A DNA stretch of 64,000 nucleotides from Streptomyces sp. TRM49041 (GCF_008271805.1 NZ_VSRY01000152.1:186001-250000), one strand, 5' to 3'; shown: positions 1 through 8,787, numbered from the stretch's first letter. A program made the numbers and translations. Notes: generated by a model not told the origin, from the letters alone.

Positions 1-705
1 CCCCACATATCCGCGGCGGACCGCGTCTTCGAGCTGGCTCGCGACGAGGAGGTGCCGCCGGCGGCACCTCGCCGTGCGCAGCGTGGCACGTCCCGCCGTG
101 CCACCCGGGCGAGCGGCCGCCGGGCTCGCAGACGCCGCGGCCGCAACATCCTGCTCGGTTTCACGGGCCTGGTGCTGGCGGCGGGCGCCCTGAGCCTGGC
201 CCGGCTGGCGATGGAGCACCCGGCGGGCGGCGGCCCGGCGACCGCCGTACGGCAGGACGACGTGGCCGAGCCCGAGCCGCTGCCCGACCCGTCAGACAGC
301 GCCGAGCCCCCGGAGGACCCGGACACGGTCGACGAGTCCGCCTCCGTGTCGGAGCCGTCGGGCGGCGTGTCCGTCTCGGCCGACGCCGGCGCCGGCGAGG
401 ACGACGGCGAGGACGACGGCGGCGGTGGCGCGTCGGGTGTGCCGGGGGCCTCCGCGTCCGGCGACGGCGCGGGCGTCGGCTCCGAGGAGGGTGCCGGGCC
501 GGACAAGGCCAAGGGCGGGCTGAAGGGCTCGTCGAAGCCGGACGCGTCCCCGTCCTCCTCCGCCTCGCTCCCCGCGTCGTCCTCCGTGGCGCCGTCGGCC
601 ACGTCCTCGGCGCCGATCGGCGACCCGGCCCCGGACCCCACCACGGTCACCCCCGCTCCGGCGTCCACGGAGACCTGCCGCCAGTGGCTGTGGTGGTGCT
701 TCTGA
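1..705 (+). CDS. Membrane-anchored Ser/Ala/Gly-rich hypothetical protein (5' end outside window)
   Basis: The reading frame is open from base 1, so the true start is probably upstream. The GTG at 52 has its purine-rich stretch directly abutting it and is unlikely to be the start. After an Arg-rich cytoplasmic segment (several RRR runs) comes one membrane helix, NILLGFTGLVLAAGALSL. An extracytoplasmic tail of about 150 residues follows, very rich in Asp/Glu, Ser, Gly and Pro, ending in TCRQWLWWCF. Topology suggests a positive-inside single-pass protein with a flexible outer domain. The family is not recognised. The acidic and Ser/Pro composition is low complexity, so composition alone would give misleading matches. 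Confidence 0.6.
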   Translation, partial: PHISAADRVFELARDEEVPPAAPRRAQRGTSRRATRASGRRARRRRGRNILLGFTGLVLAAGALSLARLAMEHPAGGGPATAVRQDDVAEPEPLPDPSDSAEPPEDPDTVDESASVSEPSGGVSVSADAGAGEDDGEDDGGGGASGVPGASASGDGAGVGSEEGAGPDKAKGGLKGSSKPDASPSSSASLPASSSVAPSATSSAPIGDPAPDPTTVTPAPASTETCRQWLWWCF

Positions 706-840
706 CCGCACGCCGAGCCGCGGGACCGGCCCTGCGCCGGCCCCGTCGCACAGCGGTGCGATCAGCGGTGCGCTGACCCTGGTCCGGAGCCGCGCGGCCC
801 GGTGGGCGGGCGTTCGGGCGAGGGGCAGGCAGGCAGGCGG

Positions 841-1281
841 TCAGGCGGGCGGTTCGCCCAGCATGCGGCGCAGGAGGTCCCGCAGCAGGGCCCGTTCCGC
901 CGCCGTCAGGCCGGCCAGCGGTTCGCGGGCGAAGTCCAGGGCCTCCCGCAGGCGGCGCGCGGTGGCGCGGCCCTCGGCCGTCGGGGCGGCCAGTTTGACG
1001 CGGCGGTCCGCCGGGTCGGGGCGCCGCTCCACGAGGCCACGGGCCTCCAGGCGGTCGACGATGCCCGTCACGTTGGACGGCTCGCAGCGCAGCGACACGG
1101 CGATGCGCCGCATCGGCATGGGCTCCAGCCAGAGCAGGCTCAGGACTCGCGCCTGGGCACCGGTCAGCGAGTGCTGCGCGGCGGCCTGCTCGTACTCCTC
1201 GTGGTAGCGGGCCACGACCGTGCCGATGAGTTCCACGACCTCGAGTGTGAGCGGGTCTGTGCGTGTGCTGGCCATGTCCAC
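841..1281 (-). CDS. MarR-family transcriptional regulator
   Basis: A 146-residue winged-helix regulator of MarR size. The recognition helix lies near residues 66-80 (CEPSNVTGIVDRLEARG) and is followed by the signature wing DPADRRVK (89-96). It is divergent from the oxidoreductase gene and separated from it by about 85 bases carrying a perfect inverted repeat, so autoregulation and control of the oxidoreductase are likely. Ohr lies just beyond, but the protein lacks the N-terminal sensing Cys of true OhrR: its only Cys is residue 66, inside the DNA-binding helix. The start is GTG at 1281; the ATG two codons later at 1275 is an alternative. Confidence 0.9.
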   Translation of the reverse strand: MDMASTRTDPLTLEVVELIGTVVARYHEEYEQAAAQHSLTGAQARVLSLLWLEPMPMRRIAVSLRCEPSNVTGIVDRLEARGLVERRPDPADRRVKLAAPTAEGRATARRLREALDFAREPLAGLTAAERALLRDLLRRMLGEPPA

Positions 1282-1328
1282 AAGCTTACCCCTTTACTTG
1301 ACAACCTGAAATATCGAGGAGCATGGTT

Positions 1329-1345
1329 GTTTCACGTCATGAAAC
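1329..1345. promoter_or_regulatory. Candidate MarR operator (perfect inverted repeat)
   Basis: GTTTCA-CGTCA-TGAAAC is a perfect dyad with 6-bp arms and a 5-bp spacer. It lies between a TTGACA -35-like hexamer (1298-1303) and the ribosome site of the oxidoreductase gene, where a bound repressor would block transcription. Its place between divergent genes suggests it is the target of the MarR protein. Confidence 0.55.
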
Positions 1346-1365
1346 ATCTCCAGGAGGCACGCAGC

Positions 1366-2385
1366 ATGTCCGCACTCCCCGCCACCGGCCGTGAATGGCA
1401 CCTCGTCGCCCGCCCGCACGGCTGGCCGAAGCCGGAGGACTTCGCGCTCCGCGAGGCCCCGGTCGCGGCGCCGGGCGAGGGCCGCATCCTCGTTCGCAAC
1501 CTGCACTTCTCCGTGGACCCGTACATGCGCGGCCGCATGAACGACGTGAAGTCGTACGTCCCGCCGTTCCAGCTGGACCAGCCCATGGAGGGCGGCGCGG
1601 TCGGCGAGGTCATCGCCTCCGAGGCCGAGGGCTTCGCGGTCGGCGACCACGTCCTGCACGGTCTCGGCTGGCGAGAGTACGCCGAGGTGGCGGCCCGGCA
1701 CGCCACCAAGGTCGACGGCTCCGTCGCCCCCCTCAGCGCCTACCTCGGCGTCCTCGGCATGCCGGGCCTGACCGCCTACGCCGGTCTCTTCGAGACGGCC
1801 TCCTTCAAGGAGGGCGACGCGGTCTTCGTCTCCGGCGCGGCCGGTGCCGTCGGCAGCCAGGTCGGCCAGATGGCCAAGCTCAAGGGTGCCTCCCGGGTGA
1901 TCGGCTCCGCCGGCTCGGACGAGAAGGTCAGGCTGCTGGTGGAGGAGTACGGCTTCGACGCCGCCTTCAACTACAAGGACGGCCCGGTGGCCAAGCAGCT
2001 GAAGGAGGCCGCCCCCGACGGCATCGACGTCTACTTCGACAACGTCGGCGGAGACCACCTGGAAGCCGCGATCTCCTCGCTCAATGTGCACGGCCGCGCC
2101 ACCATCTGCGGCATGATCGCCCAGTACAACGACACGGAGCCGGCCCCGGGCCCGCGCAACCTGGCGCTGGTCATAGGCAAGCGGCTGCGCCTCCAGGGCG
2201 TGCTCGTCAGTGACCACGCCGCCCTCCAGCCGCGCTTCGTCGAAGAGGTCGCCGGCTGGCTCCGCTCCGGCGAGCTGAAGTACAACGAGACGGTCGTCGA
2301 GGGCATGGAGAAGGGCGTCGACGCCTTCCTCGGCCTGCTCCGCGGTGACAACACGGGCAAGATGATCGTTTCACCTGCCCGCTAG
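1366..2385 (+). CDS. NADP-dependent medium-chain oxidoreductase (zinc-free MDR, CurA/leukotriene B4 dehydrogenase type)
   Basis: A 339-residue enoyl/quinone-type reductase. The N-terminal GroES-like fold includes the family segment VDPYMRGRMND (50-60). The nucleotide-binding motif VSGAAGAVGSQVGQ lies at 155-168, and Y-F-D-N-V-G-G follows further on, as in CurA/YncB-like proteins. Zinc-ligand Cys residues are absent, as expected for this branch. ATG 1366 was chosen because AGGAGG sits 8 bases upstream; longer in-frame extensions would read through the divergent promoter. The neighbouring MarR and Ohr genes point to detoxification of reactive carbonyls or electrophiles (inference). Confidence 0.9.
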   Translation: MSALPATGREWHLVARPHGWPKPEDFALREAPVAAPGEGRILVRNLHFSVDPYMRGRMNDVKSYVPPFQLDQPMEGGAVGEVIASEAEGFAVGDHVLHGLGWREYAEVAARHATKVDGSVAPLSAYLGVLGMPGLTAYAGLFETASFKEGDAVFVSGAAGAVGSQVGQMAKLKGASRVIGSAGSDEKVRLLVEEYGFDAAFNYKDGPVAKQLKEAAPDGIDVYFDNVGGDHLEAAISSLNVHGRATICGMIAQYNDTEPAPGPRNLALVIGKRLRLQGVLVSDHAALQPRFVEEVAGWLRSGELKYNETVVEGMEKGVDAFLGLLRGDNTGKMIVSPAR

Positions 2386-2448
2386 GCTCCCTCCAGGCCG
2401 TCGCGATCGTGGGCGCGAGTCGCGGCGCATCACAGGAGGAACCTCTAC

Positions 2449-2871
2449 ATGTCCATCCAGCAGTCCGACGTCGTGTACACCGCTGTCGCCACCGCCGAGA
2501 ACGGCCGGGACGGCCGCGTGGCCACGGACGACGGGGCGCTCGACGTGGTCGTCAACCCGCCCAAGGCGATGGGCGGCTCCGGTGCGGGCACCAACCCGGA
2601 GCAGCTCTTCGCCGCCGGCTTCAGCGCGTGCTTCCAGGGCGCGCTCGGCGTCGTCGCCCGTCAGGAGAACGCCGACGTGTCCGGCTCGAAGGTCACCGCC
2701 GAGGTCGGCATCGGCAAGAACGACGACGGCTTCGGGATCATAGTGAAGATCTCCGCCACGATCCCGAACGTGGACGCCACCACCGCCAGGGACCTCATCG
2801 AGAAGGCCCACCGGGTCTGCCCGTACTCCAAGGCGACCCGCGGCAACATCGAGGTCGAGCTCGCCGTCTGA
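2449..2871 (+). CDS. ohr: Organic hydroperoxide resistance protein (Ohr/OsmC family)
   Basis: A 140-residue OsmC-fold thiol peroxidase that reduces organic hydroperoxides. The two redox Cys are visible: C61 in the motif FAAGFSACFQGAL and C124 in HRVCPYSKATRGN. The N-terminal YTAVATAENGRDG is typical of Ohr. A strong ribosome site (CAGGAGGAA) precedes ATG 2449. It lies 63 bases downstream of the oxidoreductase and is possibly co-transcribed with it. A strong hairpin follows the stop. Ohr genes are often controlled by OhrR, but the nearby MarR protein lacks the OhrR sensing Cys. Confidence 0.95.
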   Translation: MSIQQSDVVYTAVATAENGRDGRVATDDGALDVVVNPPKAMGGSGAGTNPEQLFAAGFSACFQGALGVVARQENADVSGSKVTAEVGIGKNDDGFGIIVKISATIPNVDATTARDLIEKAHRVCPYSKATRGNIEVELAV

Positions 2872-2904
2872 TCGCACGGACGCGCGCGCAGCACCTCACA
2901 CGGC

Positions 2905-2938
2905 AAGGGCCGCGCCCCGCTCAGGGGGCGCGGCCCTT
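2905..2938 (+). terminator. Rho-independent-type terminator after ohr
   Basis: A perfect 14-bp GC-rich stem (AAGGGCCGCGCCCC and its complement at 2925-2938) with a short loop begins 33 bases after the ohr stop. It lacks a U-tract, as is common in Streptomyces. Confidence 0.8.
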
Positions 2939-3047
2939 CGCCGTACGCGCCCGAGCCACGGGGTGAGGGGAGTCATGGGCCGCCCCGGGTCACGGAGAGA
3001 CCGGAGGCACGGGCCGGCCGGCCAAGCCGCCTCGATAGGGTGACCCC

Positions 3048-3839
3048 ATGGGTGATCTTCGCAAGGGCTTCGGCTATCTCGTGCAGGGGCAGCGGTGGGT
3101 CGGCCGGCACGGCCGCTGGTACGGCTTCGGGCTGCTCCCGGGCCTCCTCACCCTCGTCCTGTACGCGGGCGCCCTGACCGGTCTCGCCTACGGCGCCGAC
3201 GACCTGACCGCCTGGGCGACGCCCTTCGCCGACGACTGGTCGTCGCCCTGGCAGGCCCTGTTCCGCGGCTTCCTCACCGTCCTGGTCTTCGCCCTCGGCC
3301 TGTTCCTCGCCGTGATCACCTTCACCGCGGTGACGCTGCTGGTCGGCCAGCCCTTCTACGAGTCGCTCTCCGAGGAGGTCGACCGCACCGAGGGCGGCTA
3401 CGTCGCGCACTCCGGGCTGCCCCTCTGGCGCGAGCTGTGGATCTCCGCCAGGGACAGCCTGCGGATCCTGGTGCGCGTGGCGTTCTACGGCGTGCTGCTC
3501 TTCGCCGCCGGGTTCATCCCGGTCGTCGGCCAGACCGTCGTCCCCGTGATCGGCTTCTGCGTCTCCGGCTTCTTCCTCACCGAGGAGCTCACGGCCGTCG
3601 CGTTCCAGCGCCGCCGCCTCGAACTGAAGGAGCGCCTGGAGCTGCTGCGCGGCCGCCGCATGCTGACCCTCGGCTTCGGCGTCCCGCTGACCCTGGCGTA
3701 CCTGGTGCCGCTGGCGGCGGTCTTCCTGATGCCGGGCGCGGTGGCAGGCGCGACCCTGATGGCCCGCGAACTCGCGCCCGCCGCGCAGGATCCGGACCCG
3801 GAGCCCGGCTCCCGGCCGTACAGCCTCCAGAAGGACTGA
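3048..3839 (+). CDS. EI24-domain (CysZ-like) integral membrane protein
   Basis: A 263-residue polytopic protein. It starts MGDLRKGFGYLVQGQRWVGRHGRWYGFGLLPG, split by a first membrane helix, and shows the EI24 pattern of paired hydrophobic helices (about residues 28-45, 72-100, 148-180, 215-240). The segment GQPFYESLSEEVDRTEGG matches the conserved loop of the family. E. coli CysZ of this family imports sulfate; actinobacterial homologues are uncharacterised. The C-terminus is a short Pro/Asp-rich cytoplasmic tail. It is transcribed alone and converges on the next gene. Confidence 0.85.
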   Translation: MGDLRKGFGYLVQGQRWVGRHGRWYGFGLLPGLLTLVLYAGALTGLAYGADDLTAWATPFADDWSSPWQALFRGFLTVLVFALGLFLAVITFTAVTLLVGQPFYESLSEEVDRTEGGYVAHSGLPLWRELWISARDSLRILVRVAFYGVLLFAAGFIPVVGQTVVPVIGFCVSGFFLTEELTAVAFQRRRLELKERLELLRGRRMLTLGFGVPLTLAYLVPLAAVFLMPGAVAGATLMARELAPAAQDPDPEPGSRPYSLQKD

Positions 3840-3934
3840 GGGCCGCCACCAGGGGCCGACCGGCCCGCCGCGGCCCTGTCTCCCATGTCCGTGGGGCTGG
3901 GTGTCAGCCCGGACCGAGCGGGCTCACGCCTGCC

Positions 3935-5194
3935 TCACCGCCCCGCGCCGACCGCGACCGTGATGATCGCGCGGACCTGTGCCGTGATCGCCGCCCTGTT
4001 CCGCAGGAACTCCGCGTCCTGCACCTCGCCCGTGTCGCCCTCGCCGAACCGCAGCACCGGCGTGTGCACATGCCCGCCCGGCAGCCCGGACAGCCCCAGA
4101 CGGTCGCGGAGCAGGGTGGCCCGGTAGGCGATCTCGTTGGACAGGTAGTCACCCCCGCCGCCCGCACGGGCCGCCGACCCGGGCGTCGGCCCGTCGGGGC
4201 GCACCACCGGGCCGGATGCGCCCGCCGGCACCTCGGTCACCCGTGTGTTGTCGTACACCGGGAACGGACCGGTGTCCGCCGCCACGATCGCCGCGTACGG
4301 CAGGCTCGTCACCGTCCACTGCGGCTGCCCGGCCGGGTCGTCGACCGGCACGGTCCCGGTCACGGAGACGTTGTCGTTGTCCGGGAACCCGCCCCGCCAG
4401 GCCCCGTTGAACCGCTCGATGTCGAACCGTCCCACCCGGCCCTGGCTGACGGTCGTGAACAGGTCCACGCGCGGCAGCTGCCGGCGCAGCGTGCGCTCCA
4501 CGGTGGCGTCCGCGAAGTCCTGCCAGCGCACCGGGAACACCGCAGTCTCCACCCGCGCCCACGATCCGTCCGACGTACGGATCAGCGCTCCGTCGAGGGC
4601 CAGCGCCGCCGCGCCCGACGGATTGCTGATCCGGATGTCCCGGTCCAGAGTGAACGGGTCGAACCCGGTCATCACCACACGCTTGACGCCGCGGCCCGCC
4701 GGGAAGCGGATCGAGTCCTGGCCGCGCGACGCCGACTCCAGCCGGTCGAGCAGCCGTGCCCGCGCCCCCGCCGAGAGTCCGAAGTCCGGCTCCCAGGAGC
4801 GCAGTTCCCGGGTCATACCGAGCCGCGCCCAGTACAGCGGCCGGTCGTCGTCCCGGGCCAGATCGCCACGCGCCGGGCCCCGGCCCTGCGCTCGGTCCAC
4901 GGCCCGCCGCCACAGCGCCGACCCGTGCCGTACGACGGCCCGCTCGGCCTCCGCGTACGACCCCGCCCGCGTCAGCGCCGCCGCGAACCGCGGCGCCGTG
5001 GTGTCGAACCCGGCGCGCCGCAGGATCTCTCGCGGCACGGCCCGGTCGAGGCGGCGCTCCTCGACGGTGGAGCCCGGCGCCGCCTCCGCCGCCGTCCCGC
5101 CGGGGGACGCGGACGCCGGCGCTGTGCCGAGGGTGAGCCAGGTGACGACTGACGTGAGGGCGAGGCCCAGCGTGGTGGTGCGTATCCGTGGCAC
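3935..5194 (-). CDS. Secreted pyroglutamyl-peptidase-like (C15 family) protein with Cys-to-Ser change at the nucleophile
   Basis: A 419-residue protein with a signal peptide ending in APASAS (about residue 30). After a 140-residue extra domain it shows the C15 fold: TGFDPF (176-181) with NPSG, the segment around E260 with FPDND, GGGDYLSNEIAYRA (346-359) and HVHTPVL (375-381). In classical pyrrolidone-carboxylate peptidases the third block reads GT(F/Y)VCN and its Cys is the nucleophile; here the aligned residue is S352. Glu and His candidates remain. It may be an inactive or altered hydrolase, or use Ser. Classical Pcp proteins are about 215 residues and cytoplasmic, so both size and export are unusual. 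Confidence 0.75.
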   Translation of the reverse strand: MPRIRTTTLGLALTSVVTWLTLGTAPASASPGGTAAEAAPGSTVEERRLDRAVPREILRRAGFDTTAPRFAAALTRAGSYAEAERAVVRHGSALWRRAVDRAQGRGPARGDLARDDDRPLYWARLGMTRELRSWEPDFGLSAGARARLLDRLESASRGQDSIRFPAGRGVKRVVMTGFDPFTLDRDIRISNPSGAAALALDGALIRTSDGSWARVETAVFPVRWQDFADATVERTLRRQLPRVDLFTTVSQGRVGRFDIERFNGAWRGGFPDNDNVSVTGTVPVDDPAGQPQWTVTSLPYAAIVAADTGPFPVYDNTRVTEVPAGASGPVVRPDGPTPGSAARAGGGGDYLSNEIAYRATLLRDRLGLSGLPGGHVHTPVLRFGEGDTGEVQDAEFLRNRAAITAQVRAIITVAVGAGR

Positions 5195-5257
5195 GGGAAT
5201 CCTTCCGTCGGGTGCGGGAAGTATCCCGGCCCGCCCGCAACTCCCGCCACCACGCGT

Positions 5258-5914
5258 CTACTTGTTCTCCCCAGCCTCTGACGGCCCCGGCTGCTCCGAC
5301 GGTCCCGGCCGCTCCGACGTCCCCGCCGGGCCGGACGAGTCCCGCATCCCCAACAGGCCCAGGAGGTCACGGAACGCCGATGCCATGTCCACCGCCTCCG
5401 GATCCAGCAGCCACTGGTACTGGAGCCCGTCCAGCACCGCCGTCAGCAGCGGAGCGGCGCGCTCCGGGGTGAGGCCGCCCGGCAGCCGCTCGCCGAACTC
5501 GGCCCGCAGCAGCGCCGCCATGTCGGCTCGCACCTGGGTGTAGCGGCGGGTGAAGAAGTCCCGCGCCGGGTGCTCCTCCGTGACGCTCTCGCCGAGCAGC
5601 GCCGAGAAGGTCTGGACGATGCCGGGGCGCATCGCGTTGTAGTCGACGAGCGTGGCCAGCAGGTCCAGCCGCCAGGCCCCCCGGCCGGTCGCCCCTGCGC
5701 CGCCCGTGTCCCACTGGTCGCGCTCCTCCAGCACGGCGACGAGCAGCGCCTCCTTGCTGGGGTAGTGGTGCAGCAGCCCCTGCTGGGTGAGCCCCGCCCG
5801 CTCGGCGACGGCCGCCAGCGACGCACCCCGGTAGCCGCGTTCGGCGATCACCTCGAAGGCCGCGCGGAGGATGTCCGCGCGGCGCTCCTCGCTCCTGGGT
5901 CTGGCAGCCGTCAT
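5258..5914 (-). CDS. TetR/AcrR-family transcriptional regulator
   Basis: A 218-residue regulator with an N-terminal TetR helix-turn-helix: ADILRAAFEVIAERGY, then LAAVAERAGLTQQGLLHHYPSKEALL. The ligand domain is variable and the C-terminus ends in a short Pro/Glu/Ser repeat. ATG 5914 has GGAAGGAAG upstream and is preferred over a start 15 codons earlier. It is divergent from the GH3 beta-glucosidase gene, with about 108 bases between, so it probably controls that gene and itself. The ligand is unknown; a sugar or glycoside is only an inference from the neighbour. Confidence 0.88.
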   Translation of the reverse strand: MTAARPRSEERRADILRAAFEVIAERGYRGASLAAVAERAGLTQQGLLHHYPSKEALLVAVLEERDQWDTGGAGATGRGAWRLDLLATLVDYNAMRPGIVQTFSALLGESVTEEHPARDFFTRRYTQVRADMAALLRAEFGERLPGGLTPERAAPLLTAVLDGLQYQWLLDPEAVDMASAFRDLLGLLGMRDSSGPAGTSERPGPSEQPGPSEAGENK

Positions 5915-6022
5915 CTCGCGCTTCCTTCCCGTCGTTCCCGCATCAGGACGGTACGCCATCCACGGACAGTGAAGTCACGAAGGGATAACAACGCCTACTG
6001 GTCGACAGATTGGAGGTCCACC

Positions 6023-8536
6023 ATGGACGCTCACACCCCCCGAGGGACAGGAGGTGCGGTCATGACGGCCGACAAGGCGGTGGAGGCGGCGCTCGGCGCA
6101 CTCGACCTGGACACCAAGGCGCGGCTCCTGGCAGGCCAGGACATGTGGACCCTCCCGGCCGTTCCCGCGATCGGCCTCGCGTCCCTCGTCATGTCGGACG
6201 GCCCCGTCGGCGTGCGGGGCGTCCGCTGGACCGCCGACGACCCGTCCGTCACCCTGCCGTCGCCGACCGCGCTCGCCGCCACCTGGGACCCGGACCTCGC
6301 CCGCCGCGCCGGCCGCCTCCTCGCCCAGGAGGCCCGCCGCAAGGGTGTCCACGTACTGCTCGCCCCGACCGTGAACCTGCACCGCTCGCCGCTGGGCGGC
6401 CGCCACTTCGAGGCGTACAGCGAGGACCCGTACCTCACCGGCGAGATCGGCACCGGTTACGTACGCGGTGTACAGGACGGCGGAGTCGCCGCCACCGTCA
6501 AGCACTTCGTCGCCAACGACGCCGAGACCGACCGTTTCACCGTCGACAACGTCGTCGCCCCCCGCGCGCTGCGCGAGCTGTACCTCGCCCCGTTCGAGGC
6601 GATCGTCCATGACGCCCGCCCCTGGGGCGTCATGGCCGCGTACAACCAGGTCAACGGCGTCACGATGACCGAGCACCGGCACCTCCAGACCGACGTCCTG
6701 CGAGGCGAGTGGGGCTTCGACGGGTTCATCGTCTCCGACTGGCTGGCCGCCCGCTCCACCACCGGGGCGCTGCGGGGCGGCCTCGACGTCGCCATGCCGG
6801 GGCCGTACACCGTGTACGGGGAGGCACTGGCCGCCGCCGTCCGGGCCGGGGCGCTCGACGAGGCGCTCGTCGACGCGGCCGTACGGAACGTGCTGCGCCT
6901 CGCCGCCCGAGTCGGTGCCCTGGACGGGGTCGAACCGGCCGTCACCGCGCTGCCGGAACCCGTCGACGGCGCGGCGCTCGCCCGCGAGATCGCCTGCCGC
7001 TCCTTCGTCCTCGTACGGAACGCGGACGACGTACTGCCCCTCGACCTCGACTCCGACCTCGACTCCGGCGCCGACTTCGACCTCGACTCCGGCCCCGGCC
7101 GCCGTATCGCCCTCATCGGCTCCGCCGCCCGCGACGCCCGGATCCTCGGCGGCGGCTCCGCCGAGGTCTTTCCCGCCCGTACGGTCTCCCCGCTCGACGG
7201 TCTCACGGGCGCCCTGCCCGACGGCGTCACTCTCACGTACGCCGTCGGCGCCACCCCCAGCGACGAAGCGTCCCCCGCCGGACCGGGGTTCACGCTGCGC
7301 GCCGTCTGCCGCGAAGCCACCGGCGCCGTCCTCGCCGACACCCCGCTGCCCACCGGTCAGATCCAGTGGCTCGGCACCGACCTGCCCGCCGGCGTGACGC
7401 ACGAGAAGCTGCACAGCGTCGAGATCAACGGTATGTTCACCCCGCGCGCGAGCGGCGCCCACAGCTTCGGCACACGCGGCCCCGGCGCCTTCACGCTCAC
7501 CGTCGCCGGGCGGACCCTGTACGACGGGGTCCAGGCGATGGGTGACGAGGCCGACCCGTTCGAGGCGTTCACCGGCACCCCCGTCGAGCGCGGCACGGTG
7601 GCCCTCACCGAGGGCGTACCCGTCCAGGTGTCCCTCCGCCACACCGTCGACCGCGGCCGGCCGCGCCCGCTGCCCGCCGTCGTGTTCTCGCTCGTGCACC
7701 GCCCGCCGCTCCGCGACCCCGACGAGCTGATCGCCGAGGCCGCCGCGGCCGCCCGCGCCGCCGACACCGCCATCGTGGTGGTCGCCACGACGGAGCGCGT
7801 CGAGTCCGAAGGCTACGACCGCACCGACCTGAAGCTCCCCGGCCGCCAGGACGACCTCGTAAGGTCCGTGGCCGCCGCCAACCCGCGCACGGTCGTCGTC
7901 GTCAACGCGGGCGCGCCCGTGGAGATGCCCTGGCGCGAGGACGTCGCCGCGGTGCTGCTCGGCTGGTTCCCGGGCCAGGAGGGCGGCGCCGCGCTTGCCG
8001 ACGTCCTCCTCGGCGCCGAGGAGCCGGGCGGCCGCCTGCCCACCACCTGGCCGGCCACGCTCGCCGACGCCCCGGTCACCGATGTCACCCCGACGGACGG
8101 GGAACTCCACTACACGGAGGGCCTGTTCATCGGCTACCGAGCCTGGGACCGGGCGTCCGGTCCCGCACCCGCGTACCCGTTCGGCCACGGCCTCGGCTAC
8201 ACCACCTGGGAGTACGAGTCCCTGGAGGCCACCCCCACCACGGCCCGGGTCCAGATCCGCAACACCGGCACCCGCCCCGGCCGCGAGATCGTCCAGCTCT
8301 ACGTCGCCCCCCGCGCCGACCTGGCCGAACGGCCCGCCCGCTGGCTCATCGGCTTCGCGACCGCCGAGGCCGCGCCCGGCGAGGCCGTCGAGGCGGAGAT
8401 CCGGCTGGCGCCCCGGCTCTTCGACATCTGGGACGAGGAGGCAGAGGCCTGGACGACCGTGCCCGGCGTGTACGAGATCCAGGCAGGCCGCTCACTCACG
8501 GACTCCCGCCTCCGCGTCACCCTGGAACTCGACTGA
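6023..8536 (+). CDS. GH3-family beta-glucosidase with PA14 and fibronectin-III-like domains
   Basis: An 837-residue glycoside hydrolase 3 enzyme, probably cytoplasmic since no signal peptide is seen. The barrel domain carries SDGPVGVRG, KHFVANDAETDR (the conserved KHF motif) and GFDGFIVSDW, whose Asp (about residue 239) is the expected nucleophile. The second alpha/beta domain is interrupted by a PA14-like insertion (about 445-545) that in relatives shapes oligosaccharide selectivity. A fibronectin-III-like domain ends the protein. An acidic repeat (DLDSDLDSG) marks a linker near 355. ATG 6023 has GGAGG 6 bases upstream; ATG 6062, also with AGGAGG, is an alternative. The likely regulator is the divergent TetR. 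Confidence 0.93.
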   Translation: MDAHTPRGTGGAVMTADKAVEAALGALDLDTKARLLAGQDMWTLPAVPAIGLASLVMSDGPVGVRGVRWTADDPSVTLPSPTALAATWDPDLARRAGRLLAQEARRKGVHVLLAPTVNLHRSPLGGRHFEAYSEDPYLTGEIGTGYVRGVQDGGVAATVKHFVANDAETDRFTVDNVVAPRALRELYLAPFEAIVHDARPWGVMAAYNQVNGVTMTEHRHLQTDVLRGEWGFDGFIVSDWLAARSTTGALRGGLDVAMPGPYTVYGEALAAAVRAGALDEALVDAAVRNVLRLAARVGALDGVEPAVTALPEPVDGAALAREIACRSFVLVRNADDVLPLDLDSDLDSGADFDLDSGPGRRIALIGSAARDARILGGGSAEVFPARTVSPLDGLTGALPDGVTLTYAVGATPSDEASPAGPGFTLRAVCREATGAVLADTPLPTGQIQWLGTDLPAGVTHEKLHSVEINGMFTPRASGAHSFGTRGPGAFTLTVAGRTLYDGVQAMGDEADPFEAFTGTPVERGTVALTEGVPVQVSLRHTVDRGRPRPLPAVVFSLVHRPPLRDPDELIAEAAAAARAADTAIVVVATTERVESEGYDRTDLKLPGRQDDLVRSVAAANPRTVVVVNAGAPVEMPWREDVAAVLLGWFPGQEGGAALADVLLGAEEPGGRLPTTWPATLADAPVTDVTPTDGELHYTEGLFIGYRAWDRASGPAPAYPFGHGLGYTTWEYESLEATPTTARVQIRNTGTRPGREIVQLYVAPRADLAERPARWLIGFATAEAAPGEAVEAEIRLAPRLFDIWDEEAEAWTTVPGVYEIQAGRSLTDSRLRVTLELD

Positions 8537-8547
8537 CGGCCCGGCCT

Positions 8548-8787
8548 CAGCGCGTCCCGAAGCCGTACCGCGTCTCAAGCCCGGCCCCGTCCAGGTGGTC
8601 CGGCGCGTACACCTGTGGCCGGGCTTCGTCGTCCACACCGTCACCAGACGGCCCGTCACCGGCGAGTACAGCTCGGCGACAAGACCGCGCCCCGGCCCGT
8701 CGGAGTCCGCGTCCAGCACGTCGCACCGCCGTGCCCTCGGCGAGCCGGCCCCCCACTCCTCAAGCTCAGTGATCACGCTCGCCGGGG
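8548..8787 (-). pseudogene. Aldose 1-epimerase (mutarotase) C-terminal remnant with a frameshift
   Basis: Reading leftward from 8775, one frame gives VITELEEWGAG and then ELYSPVTGRLVTVWTTKPG. The neighbouring frame continues QVYAPDHLDG and AGLETRYGFGTR to a stop at 8548. Joined, this matches the end of galactose mutarotases (SGR-x-L-x-V-x-TTEPG-x-Q-x-Y-x-x-x-x-L-D-G ... LETQ). A one-base indel near 8620 breaks the frame and the N-terminal three quarters of the gene is missing. It abuts the 3' ends of both neighbours. Position beside a beta-glucosidase fits a former sugar-use gene. Confidence 0.5.

Noticed and set aside
5975..8188. Long minus-strand open frame over the beta-glucosidase gene
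   Set aside because: Shadow of the GH3 gene; Gly/Val/Asp-rich composition and no motifs or ribosome site.
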